64,000 nucleotides of DNA from Pelagibacterium sp. 26DY04 (GTDB lineage: Bacteria; Pseudomonadota; Alphaproteobacteria; Rhizobiales; Devosiaceae), in contig NZ_CP101731.1 in NCBI RefSeq assembly GCF_031202305.1, positions 3,412,501-3,476,500 on the forward strand, read 5' to 3'. This document shows positions 11,039-20,315 of the stretch, one piece after another. How positions within the stretch are numbered: the first letter of the stretch is position 1; every line of letters begins with the position of its first letter. Position numbers and translations under genes: made by a program. The notes beneath the pieces were generated by a model. It made no database searches, was not told where the DNA came from, and saw only the letters and a program-made list of their open reading frames with translations.

Positions 11039-11124
11039 CCTGTTCCATGGCCCGGCAGCTGCGCGATCACCTCGCCCATCGCGCTTGGAAGGGTGCGCCA
11101 GGTCCGGCCGTCTCTTTCGCTCAT
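11039..11124 (-). pseudogene. Scar: prmC 5'-end fragment joined to prfA 3'-end fragment
   Basis: On the minus strand the piece 11124-11091 begins with ATG and encodes MSERDGRTWRTL, aligning without gaps with PrmC MSQTIGQTWRTL (17 of 19 bases identical over one run). It is followed by 11082-11039, which matches the end of prfA: 17 of 18 bases over GCGATGGGCGAGGTGATC, then after a 27-base deletion about 22 of 25 bases to the stop region, with one extra base. It has no coding capacity of its own and is best read as the novel joint of a tandem duplication. Confidence 0.65.
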
Positions 11125-11189
11125 CCCTAAAAAAGCCGCGAATGGGCTGGAAAAATGGGCGCACGAGCCAGTTGTTGCGGACGAACGCC

Positions 11190-11486
11190 GTGAACCAGCA
11201 TCTTTCTTTCTATCCCGCCTGGCGCCAGAGCCGCTGGCGCGCCGCGCTTTGGGGCAGCCTTGCCCTGATCCTGATCGTCCCGCTGATGGCCATGCAATTT
11301 ACCACCGAAGTGGCGTGGGGATCCGAGGACTTCCTGTTCGCGGCCATTCTTCTCGGCGCGCTCGGGCTGGCGATGGAAATCCTCTTCCGTCTGCGGCTGT
11401 CTCCATGGGTGCGGGCGGCGGGCGCCGCGCTGGCGCTCTTTGCCTTCCTGCTCATCTGGGCCGACGCGGCAGTCGGGGTTTTCTGA
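11190..11486 (+). CDS. Small membrane protein, three predicted helices
   Basis: A 98-residue protein of unknown function, with basic N-terminus then three hydrophobic segments: about 18-37 (ALWGSLALILIVPLMAMQF), 46-62 (FLFAAILLGALGLAMEI) and 72-92 (AAGAALALFAFLLIWA). I chose the GTG at 11190; its context (GCCGTG) matches that of the FAD gene start. An ATG at 11142 in the same frame would add 16 residues and cannot be excluded. It ends six bases before the convergent prfA stop. Its role may be linked to the FAD gene upstream. Confidence 0.6.
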   Translation: MNQHLSFYPAWRQSRWRAALWGSLALILIVPLMAMQFTTEVAWGSEDFLFAAILLGALGLAMEILFRLRLSPWVRAAGAALALFAFLLIWADAAVGVF

Positions 11487-11492
11487 TTCTTC

Positions 11493-12575
11493 TCAGCCCT
11501 GCTCCATGGCCGCCAGTTGCGCGGCCTGGTTTTCAGTAATCAGCGCATCGATCACCTCGCCCAGCGCTTCACCAGTGATGATCTGGGGGAGCTTGTAGAG
11601 CGTGAGATTGATCCGGTGATCGGTGACGCGTCCCTGCGGGAAATTATAAGTCCTGATGCGCTCGGATCGGTCGCCCGACCCCACCTGACTCTTGCGGCTT
11701 TCCGCCCGCTCGGAGGATGCCTTTTGCTGCTGCTCGTCATAGAGACGGGCGCGCAGGACCTTCATGGCGTTGGCACGGTTCTGGTGCTGTGATTTTTCCG
11801 CCGAGGTGACGACGATGCCGGTGGGGATATGGGTGATGCGCACCGCCGAATCGGTGGTGTTGACGTGCTGCCCGCCGGCGCCCGAGGCCCGCATGGTATC
11901 GATGCGGATATCCTCGCTGCGGATTTCGATATCGATGTCCTCGACTTCGGGCAGCACCGCAACGGTGGCTGCCGAGGTATGAATGCGGCCCGAGGCCTCG
12001 GTTTCGGGCACACGCTGCACCCGATGGACACCCGATTCATATTTGAGCTTGGCGAACACCCCCGCGCCCGAAACGTTGGCGATGATTTCCTTGTAGCCCC
12101 CGGCATCGCCCTCGGAAGCTTCCATGACCGTGACCTTCCAGCCCTGGTCCTGGGCGTAGCGCTGATACATCCTGAACAGATCGCCAGCAAACAGCGCCGC
12201 CTCGTCGCCGCCGGTGCCGGCGCGCACTTCGAGGATGGCGCTCTTTTCGTCCGCCGCATCCTTGGGCAGGAGCATGATGCGGATTTCCTGGAACAGCGCT
12301 TCGATCCGCTCCTTGAGCTCGCCGATCTCCTCATAGGCCAGTTCGGCCATTTCCTTGTCGCCGGATTTGGCCAATTCCTCGGCCCCGGCCAGATCGGACA
12401 GCGCCGTGCGATATTCGCGCACCTTGGCGACCATGGGGGAAAGCTCGGCATACTCCTTGGAGAGCTCGACATATTTGTCGGGATCGGGATTGGCGCTCAT
12501 CGCGTGTTCGATGGAATCGAAGCGACGTTCGAGAGCGTCGAGCTTGTCTGTGGGCAATCCTGCCATCGTGGTCAA
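11493..12575 (-). CDS. prfA: Peptide chain release factor 1
   Basis: A 360-residue RF1 that reads UAA and UAG stops and triggers peptide release on the ribosome. Seen: N-terminal coiled-coil domain 1, codon-recognition loop [16 protein letters not shown] (the P-x-T tripeptide as PET), and the catalytic loop [19 protein letters not shown] (GGQ near 240). It also has the C-terminal [20 protein letters not shown] and NLTLY. The length is normal. It lies 25 bases downstream of ptsP on the same strand, so the two are probably cotranscribed. Confidence 0.97.
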   Translation of the reverse strand: MTTMAGLPTDKLDALERRFDSIEHAMSANPDPDKYVELSKEYAELSPMVAKVREYRTALSDLAGAEELAKSGDKEMAELAYEEIGELKERIEALFQEIRIMLLPKDAADEKSAILEVRAGTGGDEAALFAGDLFRMYQRYAQDQGWKVTVMEASEGDAGGYKEIIANVSGAGVFAKLKYESGVHRVQRVPETEASGRIHTSAATVAVLPEVEDIDIEIRSEDIRIDTMRASGAGGQHVNTTDSAVRITHIPTGIVVTSAEKSQHQNRANAMKVLRARLYDEQQQKASSERAESRKSQVGSGDRSERIRTYNFPQGRVTDHRINLTLYKLPQIITGEALGEVIDALITENQAAQLAAMEQG

Positions 12576-12599
12576 ATCCGGAAAAAGGCGCTTGAACCC

Positions 12600-14870
12600 C
12601 TAAACGGGGATGGAGTGGCGCTCGGCGAATTCACTCAGCAGCTCGCGGGCGGAGCCGTCGGTATCGCCATTGTCGAGGTAATCGCTCATTTCGGCCTTGA
12701 GCGCTTCAAGGTCAAGCCCCAGGATCATTTCCTTGATCGGCCCGACCGAGGAGGCGCCCATGGACAGCCGGGTCATGCCGATCGAAAGCAGCGCCATGGC
12801 CTCGATGGCGCGTCCCGCCAGCTCCCCGCACATGGTGACCGGCTTGCCGAACTTGTTGGCCGCATCGACGATGAGCTTGAGCGCCCGCAGGCGCGGCCGA
12901 GCGATGGCGTCGTAATTGCGCGCCACCCGCGGATTGGCCCGATCGGCAGCGGTCAGAAACTGGATTAAATCGTTCGAGCCGATGGAAACGAAATCGGTCT
13001 CCGGCAGCAGCCGGTCGAGTTCGAAGAGCAGCGAAGGCACCTCGATCATCGCGCCGATCTCGAGCGTTTCGGGCCTGGGAAAACCCAGGCGCGGCAGCCG
13101 CTCGATCTCGCGCAGGATGAAGCGCTTGACCTTGAGGAACTCGGTGGTTTCGGTGACCATGGGGACCAGGAGCTTGAGCGCCCTGCCATTGGCGGCCTGC
13201 AGCAAGGCCCGCACCTGGGTGCGCAGCAAAGCCGGCCGGTCGAGCGCCAAGCGCAGCGAGCGCCAGCCCATGGCCGGGTTTTCCTCGGCCATCGAGCGCA
13301 TATAGGGGACGACCTTATCGCCCCCGATATCGAGCAGACGGAAGACGATAGGCTTTTTGCCCACCAGCCGCATGGCTTCAGAATAAAGCTCGACCTGGTC
13401 TTTGACGCGCGGCATCTTGCTCGCGATCATGAACTGGAGTTCGGTGCGGAACAGTCCCACGCCTTCCGCGCCGGTTTCCTCCAGCATCGGCATGTCGGCC
13501 AGAAGCCCCGAATTGTGCAGCAGGGTTATGCGCACCCCATCCCTGGTGACCGGAGGCGTATCTTTGAGCGCCGCATAATGGGCGCGCCGCTTGGCCGAAA
13601 GCCGGACCTTGTCGATATAGGTGGCTTCGATATCCGGGGTCGGGCGGAGATGCACGGCCCCGGTATAGCCATCGACGATGATGTCGTCCCCGTCCTCACC
13701 CATGGAAACGATGTTCTCGGCCTGCCCGACCGCGACAAGGCCCACCGAGCGCGCGACAATGGCCACATGCGCGGTGGCGGCCCCTTCCTCGAGCACCACG
13801 GCCCGCAGCTTGGTCCGGTCATATTCGAGCAGTTCGGCCGGACCCATATTGCGGGCGACCAGAATGGCGTTATCCGGCAGCTCCTTGCCCGCCACCGAGC
13901 CATCGGCCGTGATGATGCGCAGCAGGCGATTGGCGAGATCGTCCAGATCGTGCAGCCGCTCGCGGATATAGGGGTCGGTCTGGCGCAGCATGCGCGCGCG
14001 GGTATCGTTCTGCACCCGCTCGACCGCGGCCTCGGCGGTGAGCCCGGATTCGATGGCTTCCTCGAGCCGGCGCACCCAGCCCCGATCATGGGCAAAGAGG
14101 CGATAGCTTTCGAGGATTTCGCGGTGGTCCGAGGGGATCTGCATATCGCCGGTTGCGAGCATTCCATCGATGGAAACGCGCATGGTTTCCAGCGCCGCCT
14201 CAAGGCGCGCCTTTTCGGCGTCGGTATCGTCGGCAACGAAATTGGTGACCACCACACGCGGATCATGCAGCACCACCTGACCGAGCGCGATGCCTTCGGA
14301 AAAGGCCACGCCCTCGAACATGCGCGGACGGCGCAGATCGATGTCGGATCCGGGCTTGACCAGCGCGTCGAAATCGGCGGTCGAAATCATTTCAGCCAAG
14401 AGCGTTGCCGTGGTCAGCAGCGCCTCGGTTTCATCCTCGCCATAGATGCGGCGTTCCGAATTCTGAACCACGAGGACGCCGAGCGTCTGCCCCGCCCGCA
14501 GCACGGGCACGCCAAGGAACGAAAAGAACGGATCTTCGCCCGTTTCCGGGCGATAGGCGAATGAGGGATGCTCGGGCGCGTTCTGAAGGCTCAGGGGCTC
14601 GGCCTCGGCGGCGATCAGGCCCACAAGGCCCTCGCCCAGACGCAGGGTGGTGATGTGCACGGCATCGCGCTTGAGGCCATGGGTGGCGAAAAGCTCAAGC
14701 GCGCCGTCGTCGCGCAAAACGTAGAACGAGCACACATCGGCCCGCATGTTTTGGGCGATCAGATCGACGATCTTGTCGAGGCGTTCCTGGCTGGCCAAGG
14801 GCTCGGCCATGGTTTCGCGCAACTGGCGCAGAAGGATACGCGGTCCGCCAATTGCTGTTGCCATCACCAT
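12600..14870 (-). CDS. ptsP: Nitrogen-PTS phosphoenolpyruvate phosphotransferase (EI-Ntr)
   Basis: A 756-residue enzyme I of the nitrogen-related PTS, which transfers phosphate from PEP to NPr as a regulatory relay. Seen: an N-terminal GAF domain (about 20-165), the EI N-domain with the phosphorylated His in GAATAHVAIVARS (about 365), and the PEP-binding TIM barrel with GAEGVGLFRTELQFM, RLLDIGGDK, SNDLIQFL and the catalytic Cys in VTMCGELAGRA. The GAF domain is what separates PtsP from sugar-type PtsI, and in the family it senses glutamine or a related nitrogen signal. It sits between lysC and prfA on one strand, as in many Hyphomicrobiales. Confidence 0.96.
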   Translation of the reverse strand: MVMATAIGGPRILLRQLRETMAEPLASQERLDKIVDLIAQNMRADVCSFYVLRDDGALELFATHGLKRDAVHITTLRLGEGLVGLIAAEAEPLSLQNAPEHPSFAYRPETGEDPFFSFLGVPVLRAGQTLGVLVVQNSERRIYGEDETEALLTTATLLAEMISTADFDALVKPGSDIDLRRPRMFEGVAFSEGIALGQVVLHDPRVVVTNFVADDTDAEKARLEAALETMRVSIDGMLATGDMQIPSDHREILESYRLFAHDRGWVRRLEEAIESGLTAEAAVERVQNDTRARMLRQTDPYIRERLHDLDDLANRLLRIITADGSVAGKELPDNAILVARNMGPAELLEYDRTKLRAVVLEEGAATAHVAIVARSVGLVAVGQAENIVSMGEDGDDIIVDGYTGAVHLRPTPDIEATYIDKVRLSAKRRAHYAALKDTPPVTRDGVRITLLHNSGLLADMPMLEETGAEGVGLFRTELQFMIASKMPRVKDQVELYSEAMRLVGKKPIVFRLLDIGGDKVVPYMRSMAEENPAMGWRSLRLALDRPALLRTQVRALLQAANGRALKLLVPMVTETTEFLKVKRFILREIERLPRLGFPRPETLEIGAMIEVPSLLFELDRLLPETDFVSIGSNDLIQFLTAADRANPRVARNYDAIARPRLRALKLIVDAANKFGKPVTMCGELAGRAIEAMALLSIGMTRLSMGASSVGPIKEMILGLDLEALKAEMSDYLDNGDTDGSARELLSEFAERHSIPV

Positions 14871-14916
14871 TTCGCCCGGCGGATGCCCGCCCTACAGATT
14901 GCCCACCCGATGAGGA

Positions 14917-16176
14917 TCACCCCTCGGTCTTGTCCAATCCGTAATAGGTATGCAGAGCCCGAACTGCAAGCTCCGCATATTCCTCATCGATCAGCACCGA
15001 GGTCTTGATTTCGGATGTGGTGATCAACTGGATGTTGATTCCCTTTTCCGAAAGCGCCCGGAACATCGAGGCGGCAACGCCCGCATGCGAGCGCATGCCC
15101 ACGCCGACCACGGAAATCTTGGCGCCGCCCTTGGAGCCCGAAATGGATTCATATTCGAGCTCGGGCGCCGATTTGAGCACCTTGAGCGCCTTGTCGAATT
15201 CGCTGTCGGGGATGGTGAAGGTGATGTCGGTGGTCTGCCCGTCTTCGGAAATGTTCTGGACGATCATATCGACGACGATCCGCGCATCGGCGAGAGGGCC
15301 GAACACCGAGGCGGCGACGCCGGGCTTGTCCTTGACCTTGCGCAAGGTGATCTTGGCTTCGGCCCGCGCAAGGGTGACGCCCGAAACGATCTGCTTTTCC
15401 ATGATCTCATCCTCATCGCAAACAAGCGTGCCCGTCATGCCCCATTCGCTGCCCGGAGCGTTGCCGGCCGTGGGGTCCTCGAAAGTCGAACGCACGACAA
15501 GACGCACGCCCTGGGCCATGGCCAATTCCACCGACCGGGTCTGGAGCACCTTGGCGCCCAGAGAGGCCATTTCGAGCATTTCTTCGAAACTCACGCGCTC
15601 GAGGCGCTTGGCCTTGGGCGCGATGCGCGGATCGGTGGTGTAGACACCATCGACATCGGTGTAGATATCACAGCGATCCGCCTTGACCGCCGCAGCCACC
15701 GCCACCGCCGAAGTATCAGACCCGCCGCGTCCCAGCGTGGTGATGCGGTTCTTGTCGGAAATGCCCTGGAAGCCGGTGACAACGGGCACCCAGCCCGAGC
15801 TCATCCGTTCGTTCAAATTCTTTGGGTCGATATCGGTGATCCGGGCCGAGCCATGAGCATCGTCGGTCCTAATCGGCACCTGCCAGCCGGCATAGGAGCG
15901 CGACTGGATGCCCATGTCCGAGAGCACGATCGCCATCAGCCCCGCCGTCACCTGCTCGCCCGAGGCGACAACGGCGTCGTATTCGCGCGCGTCGTGCAGT
16001 GGGGAAGCCTCGGTGCACCAGCCCACCAGCGCATTGGTCTTGCCCGCCATGGCCGAAACCACCACGGCAACCTCATGACCGGCCTCGACCTCGCGTTTGA
16101 CGTGCTGGGCCGCCTGCCGGATCCGCTCGACATTGGCGACGGACGTGCCGCCGAACTTCATCACAATACGCGCCAT
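14917..16176 (-). CDS. lysC: Aspartokinase
   Basis: A 419-residue monofunctional aspartate kinase, the first step to Lys, Thr, Met and diaminopimelate. Seen: VMKFGGTSVANVERI at the N-terminus, GRGGSDTSAVAVAAA, the DIYTDVDGVYTTDPR substrate loop, and two C-terminal ACT domains (about 270-410), the usual site of Lys/Thr feedback. The length matches the alpha-subunit form. It is divergent from ubiG across 144 bases. ptsP follows after 46 bases. Confidence 0.97.
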   Translation of the reverse strand: MARIVMKFGGTSVANVERIRQAAQHVKREVEAGHEVAVVVSAMAGKTNALVGWCTEASPLHDAREYDAVVASGEQVTAGLMAIVLSDMGIQSRSYAGWQVPIRTDDAHGSARITDIDPKNLNERMSSGWVPVVTGFQGISDKNRITTLGRGGSDTSAVAVAAAVKADRCDIYTDVDGVYTTDPRIAPKAKRLERVSFEEMLEMASLGAKVLQTRSVELAMAQGVRLVVRSTFEDPTAGNAPGSEWGMTGTLVCDEDEIMEKQIVSGVTLARAEAKITLRKVKDKPGVAASVFGPLADARIVVDMIVQNISEDGQTTDITFTIPDSEFDKALKVLKSAPELEYESISGSKGGAKISVVGVGMRSHAGVAASMFRALSEKGINIQLITTSEIKTSVLIDEEYAELAVRALHTYYGLDKTEG

Positions 16177-16320
16177 GACCCAGACCTTACCTATCAGCCG
16201 TAACGGACCGTACGGTTGTGGCGCGGTGAGTACGACAAAGCGGCCCGCCTTGCAATACGGATCGCTTGACTTGCGTGGCGTTGAGGGTCACCTCTGGCTC
16301 CAAGCGAAAAGGATGAGCCC

Positions 16321-17058
16321 ATGAGCACCACCATCAGCCCCGACGAGATCGACCGCTTCCACAAGATGGCCGAGGACTGGTGGGACCCCAAGGGCAAGTT
16401 CCGGCCGCTGCACAAGTTCAACCCCGTGCGCCTCGCCTATATCCGCGAGCATGTGCTGGCTCATTTCGGGCGGGACGGCAATCAGATGCGCCCGTTCGAG
16501 GGGCTGCGCTTTCTCGATATCGGCTGCGGCGGGGGCCTGCTGTGCGAGCCCATGGCGCGACTTGGAGCAACGGTGGTGGGCGCCGATGCGGGGGAAAAGA
16601 ACGTCAAGATCGCCGCGCTTCATGCCGAGCAATCCGGGCTCGATATCGACTATCGCGCCACGACCTCCGAAGCCTTGGCCGAGGCGGGGGAGCAATTCGA
16701 CGTGGTGCTCAACATGGAAGTTGTCGAGCACGTGGCCGACGTGCCGCTCTATCTTCAAAGCTGCTGCAGGCTGGTCAGGCCCGGCGGGCTGATGTTTGTC
16801 GCCACGATCAACAGGACGGCGCGCGCCTATGCGCTGGCGATTGTCGGCGCGGAGCGGGTGCTGGGATGGCTGCCCAAGGGCACGCACCAATACGAAAAGC
16901 TGGTGACGCCCGAGGAGATCACCTCGATCACGGGACGGAATGGCATGCGGGTGATCGACAAGACCGGGGTGACATTCAATCCGCTAAAAAACGAATGGGG
17001 CAGGAGCCGCGACATGGCGGTCAATTACATGCTGCTGCTGGAGAAGCCTTCGGCCTAA
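16321..17058 (+). CDS. ubiG: Ubiquinone biosynthesis O-methyltransferase UbiG
   Basis: A 245-residue SAM methyltransferase that performs both O-methylations in ubiquinone synthesis. The N-terminus with [20 protein letters not shown] and [11 protein letters not shown] is diagnostic for UbiG/Coq3. SAM motif I is [18 protein letters not shown], followed by [10 protein letters not shown] and a C-terminal [11 protein letters not shown]. It is divergent from lysC and convergent with the DUF1178 gene, with 3 bases between stops. Confidence 0.96.
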   Translation: MSTTISPDEIDRFHKMAEDWWDPKGKFRPLHKFNPVRLAYIREHVLAHFGRDGNQMRPFEGLRFLDIGCGGGLLCEPMARLGATVVGADAGEKNVKIAALHAEQSGLDIDYRATTSEALAEAGEQFDVVLNMEVVEHVADVPLYLQSCCRLVRPGGLMFVATINRTARAYALAIVGAERVLGWLPKGTHQYEKLVTPEEITSITGRNGMRVIDKTGVTFNPLKNEWGRSRDMAVNYMLLLEKPSA

Positions 17059-17061
17059 CCT

Positions 17062-17484
17062 TTAGTTGTGCTCGTCGGGCACGTTGGGGAGCGGCATGAA
17101 TTCGATGCCTTCTTCAAGAAGGCTCGAAACCTCGTCGCGGGTCGCTTCGCCGTAAATGCCGCGCGCCTGGGCTTCCTCGTAGTGGATCTTGCGCGCTTCC
17201 TCGGCGAATTTGTCGCCGACATAATCGGCATCGGCCGTCATCTTCTTGCGCAGGGCGCGCATGGCTTCGAGGAATTTGGCATGGTCGGGATGCCCCGAAG
17301 AGAGCGAAACCGTTTCGTTTTTGGTTGAGACTGCGGGAGCCATCAGGGCTTTTTCGATCCGGTGGGAATTGCACACCGGGCAGGTGAGAATTCCGCGCGC
17401 CGCCTGATCGTCATAGGCATCCGCATTGCGGAACCAGGCGTCGAACTTGTGATGGGCTTCGCAGGTGAGCGTATACTGGATCAC
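17062..17484 (-). CDS. DUF1178 family protein
   Basis: A 140-residue protein with a small N-terminal zinc-ribbon-like module: LTCEAHHKFDAWF and then CPVCNSHRIEKALMAPAV. The rest is helical with many charged residues. The DUF1178 family is common in alphaproteobacteria and has no established function. Its start overlaps the end of the nitrilase-family gene by 4 bases (ATGA type), so the two are translationally coupled; grxC and the hydrolase precede it in one tight operon. Confidence 0.9.
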   Translation of the reverse strand: MIQYTLTCEAHHKFDAWFRNADAYDDQAARGILTCPVCNSHRIEKALMAPAVSTKNETVSLSSGHPDHAKFLEAMRALRKKMTADADYVGDKFAEEARKIHYEEAQARGIYGEATRDEVSSLLEEGIEFMPLPNVPDEHN

Positions 17485-18323
17485 CCTGAGATCCTCGCTG
17501 GCAGTTCAAAATCGCGCCCATTGGCGAGCGCGGGAACCCTTTGGCGCGCCGAGGCAACGGCGTCAAGCTCAAGGGTGGCGATAACCAGGCCCGGCTGATC
17601 GCCATTGGCTTCGGCGATCACTTCACCCCAGGGCGCAACGACCAGGGAATGGCCATAGGTCGCCCGGCCGTTGGCATGCTGGCCGCCCTGGGCAGCGGCG
17701 AGGATGAAACAGCCGGTTTCGATGGCGCGGGCGCGCAGCAGCACATGCCAATGGGCTTGCCCGGTGGGGACGGTAAAGGCCGCGGGCACCGCGATCACCT
17801 GCGCGCCGGCCTGGGCCAGAGCCCGGTAGAGCGCTGCAAAGCGCATGTCGTAGCAGATGGAAAAGCCCAGCGTGAATGCACCGAGATCGGCGAGAACGGC
17901 GTTTTCGCCGCCGGCATAGGTGGCGCTTTCGCGATAGGCGTTTATGCCCGGCAGGTCGGCGTCGAAGAGGTGGATCTTGTCGTAGGTCGCTAAAATCTCG
18001 CCGCTGGGCGCGAACAGAACCGAGCGGTTGGCGAACCGCCCATCCTCCAGCGCGATGGCGAGCGAACCGATATGGAGGAACAGCGCGTTCTCCCGGGCGA
18101 TCTCGGCCAGGCGGGAAATGTCGGGATTGCCCTCCCAGCCAGCAGCACGCTGAGCGAGGCCGGCCCGGTTTTCGGCAAAGACGACGCTCATTTCCGGGGT
18201 GAGGATGTAGGCGGCCCCCGCCTGCCTGGCCTCGGCGGCCCGGCGGGCGATTTCAGCCAGATTGGCGTCGGCCTCGAGTCCCGAATTCATCTGGACGAGA
18301 GCGACGGTAACCGTTTCGCTCAC
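17481..18323 (-). CDS. Carbon-nitrogen hydrolase (nitrilase superfamily, Nit1/Nit2-like)
   Basis: A 280-residue C-N hydrolase. The catalytic triad is visible as Glu in LTPEMSVVF, Lys in TYDKIHLFD and Cys in SICYDMRF. This subfamily (omega-amidase / deaminated-glutathione amidase) cleaves amides such as deaminated glutathione or alpha-ketoglutaramate. The link to glutaredoxin directly upstream supports a glutathione-repair role, but that is inference. It overlaps the stop of grxC by 4 bases and the start of the DUF1178 gene by 4 bases. Confidence 0.9.
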   Translation of the reverse strand: MSETVTVALVQMNSGLEADANLAEIARRAAEARQAGAAYILTPEMSVVFAENRAGLAQRAAGWEGNPDISRLAEIARENALFLHIGSLAIALEDGRFANRSVLFAPSGEILATYDKIHLFDADLPGINAYRESATYAGGENAVLADLGAFTLGFSICYDMRFAALYRALAQAGAQVIAVPAAFTVPTGQAHWHVLLRARAIETGCFILAAAQGGQHANGRATYGHSLVVAPWGEVIAEANGDQPGLVIATLELDAVASARQRVPALANGRDFELPARISG

Positions 18324-18580
18324 GCCGCACCCTCGAGCAGGGGATCGAGCTTGCCCTGGCGTTCGAGCGCGGCCAGATCGTCATAGCCGCCCACATGGGT
18401 TTCGCCGACGAAAATCTGCGGCACGGTGCGACGGCCATGGGCGCGCTGGGTCATCTTCTCGCGCAGCGCCGGATCGAGAACGGTGATCTCCTGGTACTCC
18501 ACGCCCTTGTCGCTCAAAAGCGCCTTGGCAGCGTGGCAATAGGGGCATGTGGGGGTCGTATAGATTTCGACCTTTTGCAT
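18320..18580 (-). CDS. grxC: Glutaredoxin 3
   Basis: An 86-residue dithiol glutaredoxin with active site TCPYCHAAK (CPYC, residues 12-15), cis-Pro region RTVPQIFVG and glutathione-binding GGYDDLAAL. It reduces protein disulfides and mixed disulfides with glutathione. It is first in the coupled trio grxC / nitrilase-family hydrolase / DUF1178. The comF-like gene lies 29 bases upstream on the same strand. Confidence 0.96.
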   Translation of the reverse strand: MQKVEIYTTPTCPYCHAAKALLSDKGVEYQEITVLDPALREKMTQRAHGRRTVPQIFVGETHVGGYDDLAALERQGKLDPLLEGAA

Positions 18581-18609
18581 AGGACTTCAAACTCCATCAG
18601 ATCGGGCAG

Positions 18610-19401
18610 TTATACTGCCATATCGGTATCGAAGACAACGCGCGCAAAGCTGAGCACATCCACATGGCTCACGCCGGCCCGCTTGAGCACCTTGGCTGCG
18701 GCTGAAACCGTAGCGCCTGTCGTCAGCACATCATCGATGAGCACAACGCGCCGCCCGGCAAGTCGATCCAGCCGCTTGGGGTCGACGCGGAAGGCGCCTT
18801 CGACATTGCGGGCGCGCTGGGCGGCGTTGAGGCCCACCTGCTGGATGGTGCGCCGGTGCCTTATGATCAGATCGGTATGGAGGGGCGATTTTGCAAGCCG
18901 GGCCACGGCCCGCGCCAGTTCGGCAGACTGATTGTAACGCCGCTCGCGCTGACGCGAGCGATGCAGCGGGACGGGCACCAGCACCGCATCGGGACCGAGA
19001 AGCTCATGCCCGGCTGCCGCCATCATGCGCCCGCAGAACAGGGCGATCTCCGGCCGGTCGGAATATTTCATCTTCGAGATCAGCTTACGGGCGAGATCGG
19101 TATAGGCCACCGCCGAGCGCGCGCGATCGAACGGCGGCGGGTTGGCGAGGGCCTGCACCGAAAGCGCGCCCGCGCCCATGTCGGAAGCGAAAGGCAGGCC
19201 GAGAACGGGGCAGTAAGGCGTCGAAATGGGAATGAGCTGACGCCAGCAGTCAGGGCATAGCCCATCGGGTGTGGCAACCGCATCAGAGCAGGCAAGGCAG
19301 ACTGGCGGGAAGGCGGTATCGAGGACGAGCGCACCCAGACCGCCGATCAAGGCGCGTGCCCCTGCCCAACCCGTTTTGACAAGCCCGGTTTGTCTCTCCA
19401 T
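18610..19401 (-). CDS. ComF family protein (phosphoribosyltransferase-like)
   Basis: A 263-residue protein. The N-terminus holds a four-Cys zinc motif (CLACSDAVATPDGLCPDCW) and the C-terminal half a type-I PRTase fold with RSRQRERRYNQS and the PRPP loop VVLIDDVLTTGATVSAAA. In naturally competent bacteria ComF acts in uptake of transforming DNA; in most alphaproteobacteria the role is untested. The gene is divergent from the methyltransferase gene at 19452. Confidence 0.9.
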   Translation of the reverse strand: MERQTGLVKTGWAGARALIGGLGALVLDTAFPPVCLACSDAVATPDGLCPDCWRQLIPISTPYCPVLGLPFASDMGAGALSVQALANPPPFDRARSAVAYTDLARKLISKMKYSDRPEIALFCGRMMAAAGHELLGPDAVLVPVPLHRSRQRERRYNQSAELARAVARLAKSPLHTDLIIRHRRTIQQVGLNAAQRARNVEGAFRVDPKRLDRLAGRRVVLIDDVLTTGATVSAAAKVLKRAGVSHVDVLSFARVVFDTDMAV

Positions 19402-19451
19402 AAGTGCCGATCATTGCACGGCGCATGTCTGCGCGCCATATGGGGCTCACC

Positions 19452-20315
19452 ATGACCACCCAGCCTCCCCTGGTTTTCGATCGCGCCCGGCTTGCTGCCA
19501 ATGTCGCGCGCCGCAACGGCGCTTCCGATTTCGTGACCGATCTCGTCATCGCGGACCTGGCCGATCGGCTGGCGCCGGTGACGCGCGATTTTACCAGAGC
19601 GCTCATCATGGGGCCCGATCCAAGGCTGCTGCCCAAAACGGCGCATTCGTCCAATGGCGGGATCGAGTTCGAAATCGTCTCGACGCTCGTTCCGGTTTCG
19701 GGATTTGCCATTGTCGATCCCGAACGTCTTGTTCTTCCCGCATCCGATTACGACCTTATCGTTTCCCTGCTCGACCTGCAGACCGTCAACGACGTGCCCG
19801 GCTTTCTCGCCAGTCTGCGGCGGCACCTGGCCCCCGACGGGCTGCTGGTCGCCGCATTGGTGGGCGGACGCACGCTCACCGAACTCCGCGACGCATTCCT
19901 GGCTGCCGATGTTGAGATGCTGGGCGGCGTGATCCCGCGCGTGGCGCCGATGATCGACGTGCGTGACGCCGGCGCCCTGCTCCAGCGCGCCGGCTTTGCC
20001 CTGCCCGTCACCGATCTCGAGACCCACACGGTGCGGTACCGTACGCCGCTGGCGCTGTTCGACGAGCTTCGCACGATCGGCGCCACCAATCCGCTATTGG
20101 ACCGGGGGCAGCGGTTTTTGACCGCGCGTCACCTGATGCGGGCGGCCGAGATCTATACGGAAAAATTCTCCGATCCCGACGGGCGGGTGCGCGCGACATT
20201 GGAAATCCTTTGGCTTTCGGGCTGGGCTCCGCACGAAAACCAGCAAAAGCCGCTGCGTCCAGGCTCGGCCACCACCAGCCTGCGCGATGTGCTGGGGGAT
20301 AAATCCCGGACTTAA
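19452..20315 (+). CDS. SAM-methyltransferase-fold protein, NDUFAF5/BioC-like
   Basis: A 287-residue protein resembling the alphaproteobacterial relatives of the complex I assembly factor NDUFAF5. Seen: VFDRARLAANVARR at the N-terminus, DYDLIVSLLDLQTVNDVPGF (post-motif), LRRHLAPDGLLVAALVGGRT, then FALPVTDLETHTVRY and LTARHLMRAAEIYTEKF. Motif I is degenerate (ALIMGPDPRLLPK instead of Gly-rich), as is common in this subgroup, so SAM use is uncertain. I took the ATG at 19452 (MTTQPP), not the in-frame 19404, since homologous start context begins near the FDRAR motif. It overlaps the SLC13 gene stop by 4 bases. Confidence 0.8.
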   Translation: MTTQPPLVFDRARLAANVARRNGASDFVTDLVIADLADRLAPVTRDFTRALIMGPDPRLLPKTAHSSNGGIEFEIVSTLVPVSGFAIVDPERLVLPASDYDLIVSLLDLQTVNDVPGFLASLRRHLAPDGLLVAALVGGRTLTELRDAFLAADVEMLGGVIPRVAPMIDVRDAGALLQRAGFALPVTDLETHTVRYRTPLALFDELRTIGATNPLLDRGQRFLTARHLMRAAEIYTEKFSDPDGRVRATLEILWLSGWAPHENQQKPLRPGSATTSLRDVLGDKSRT

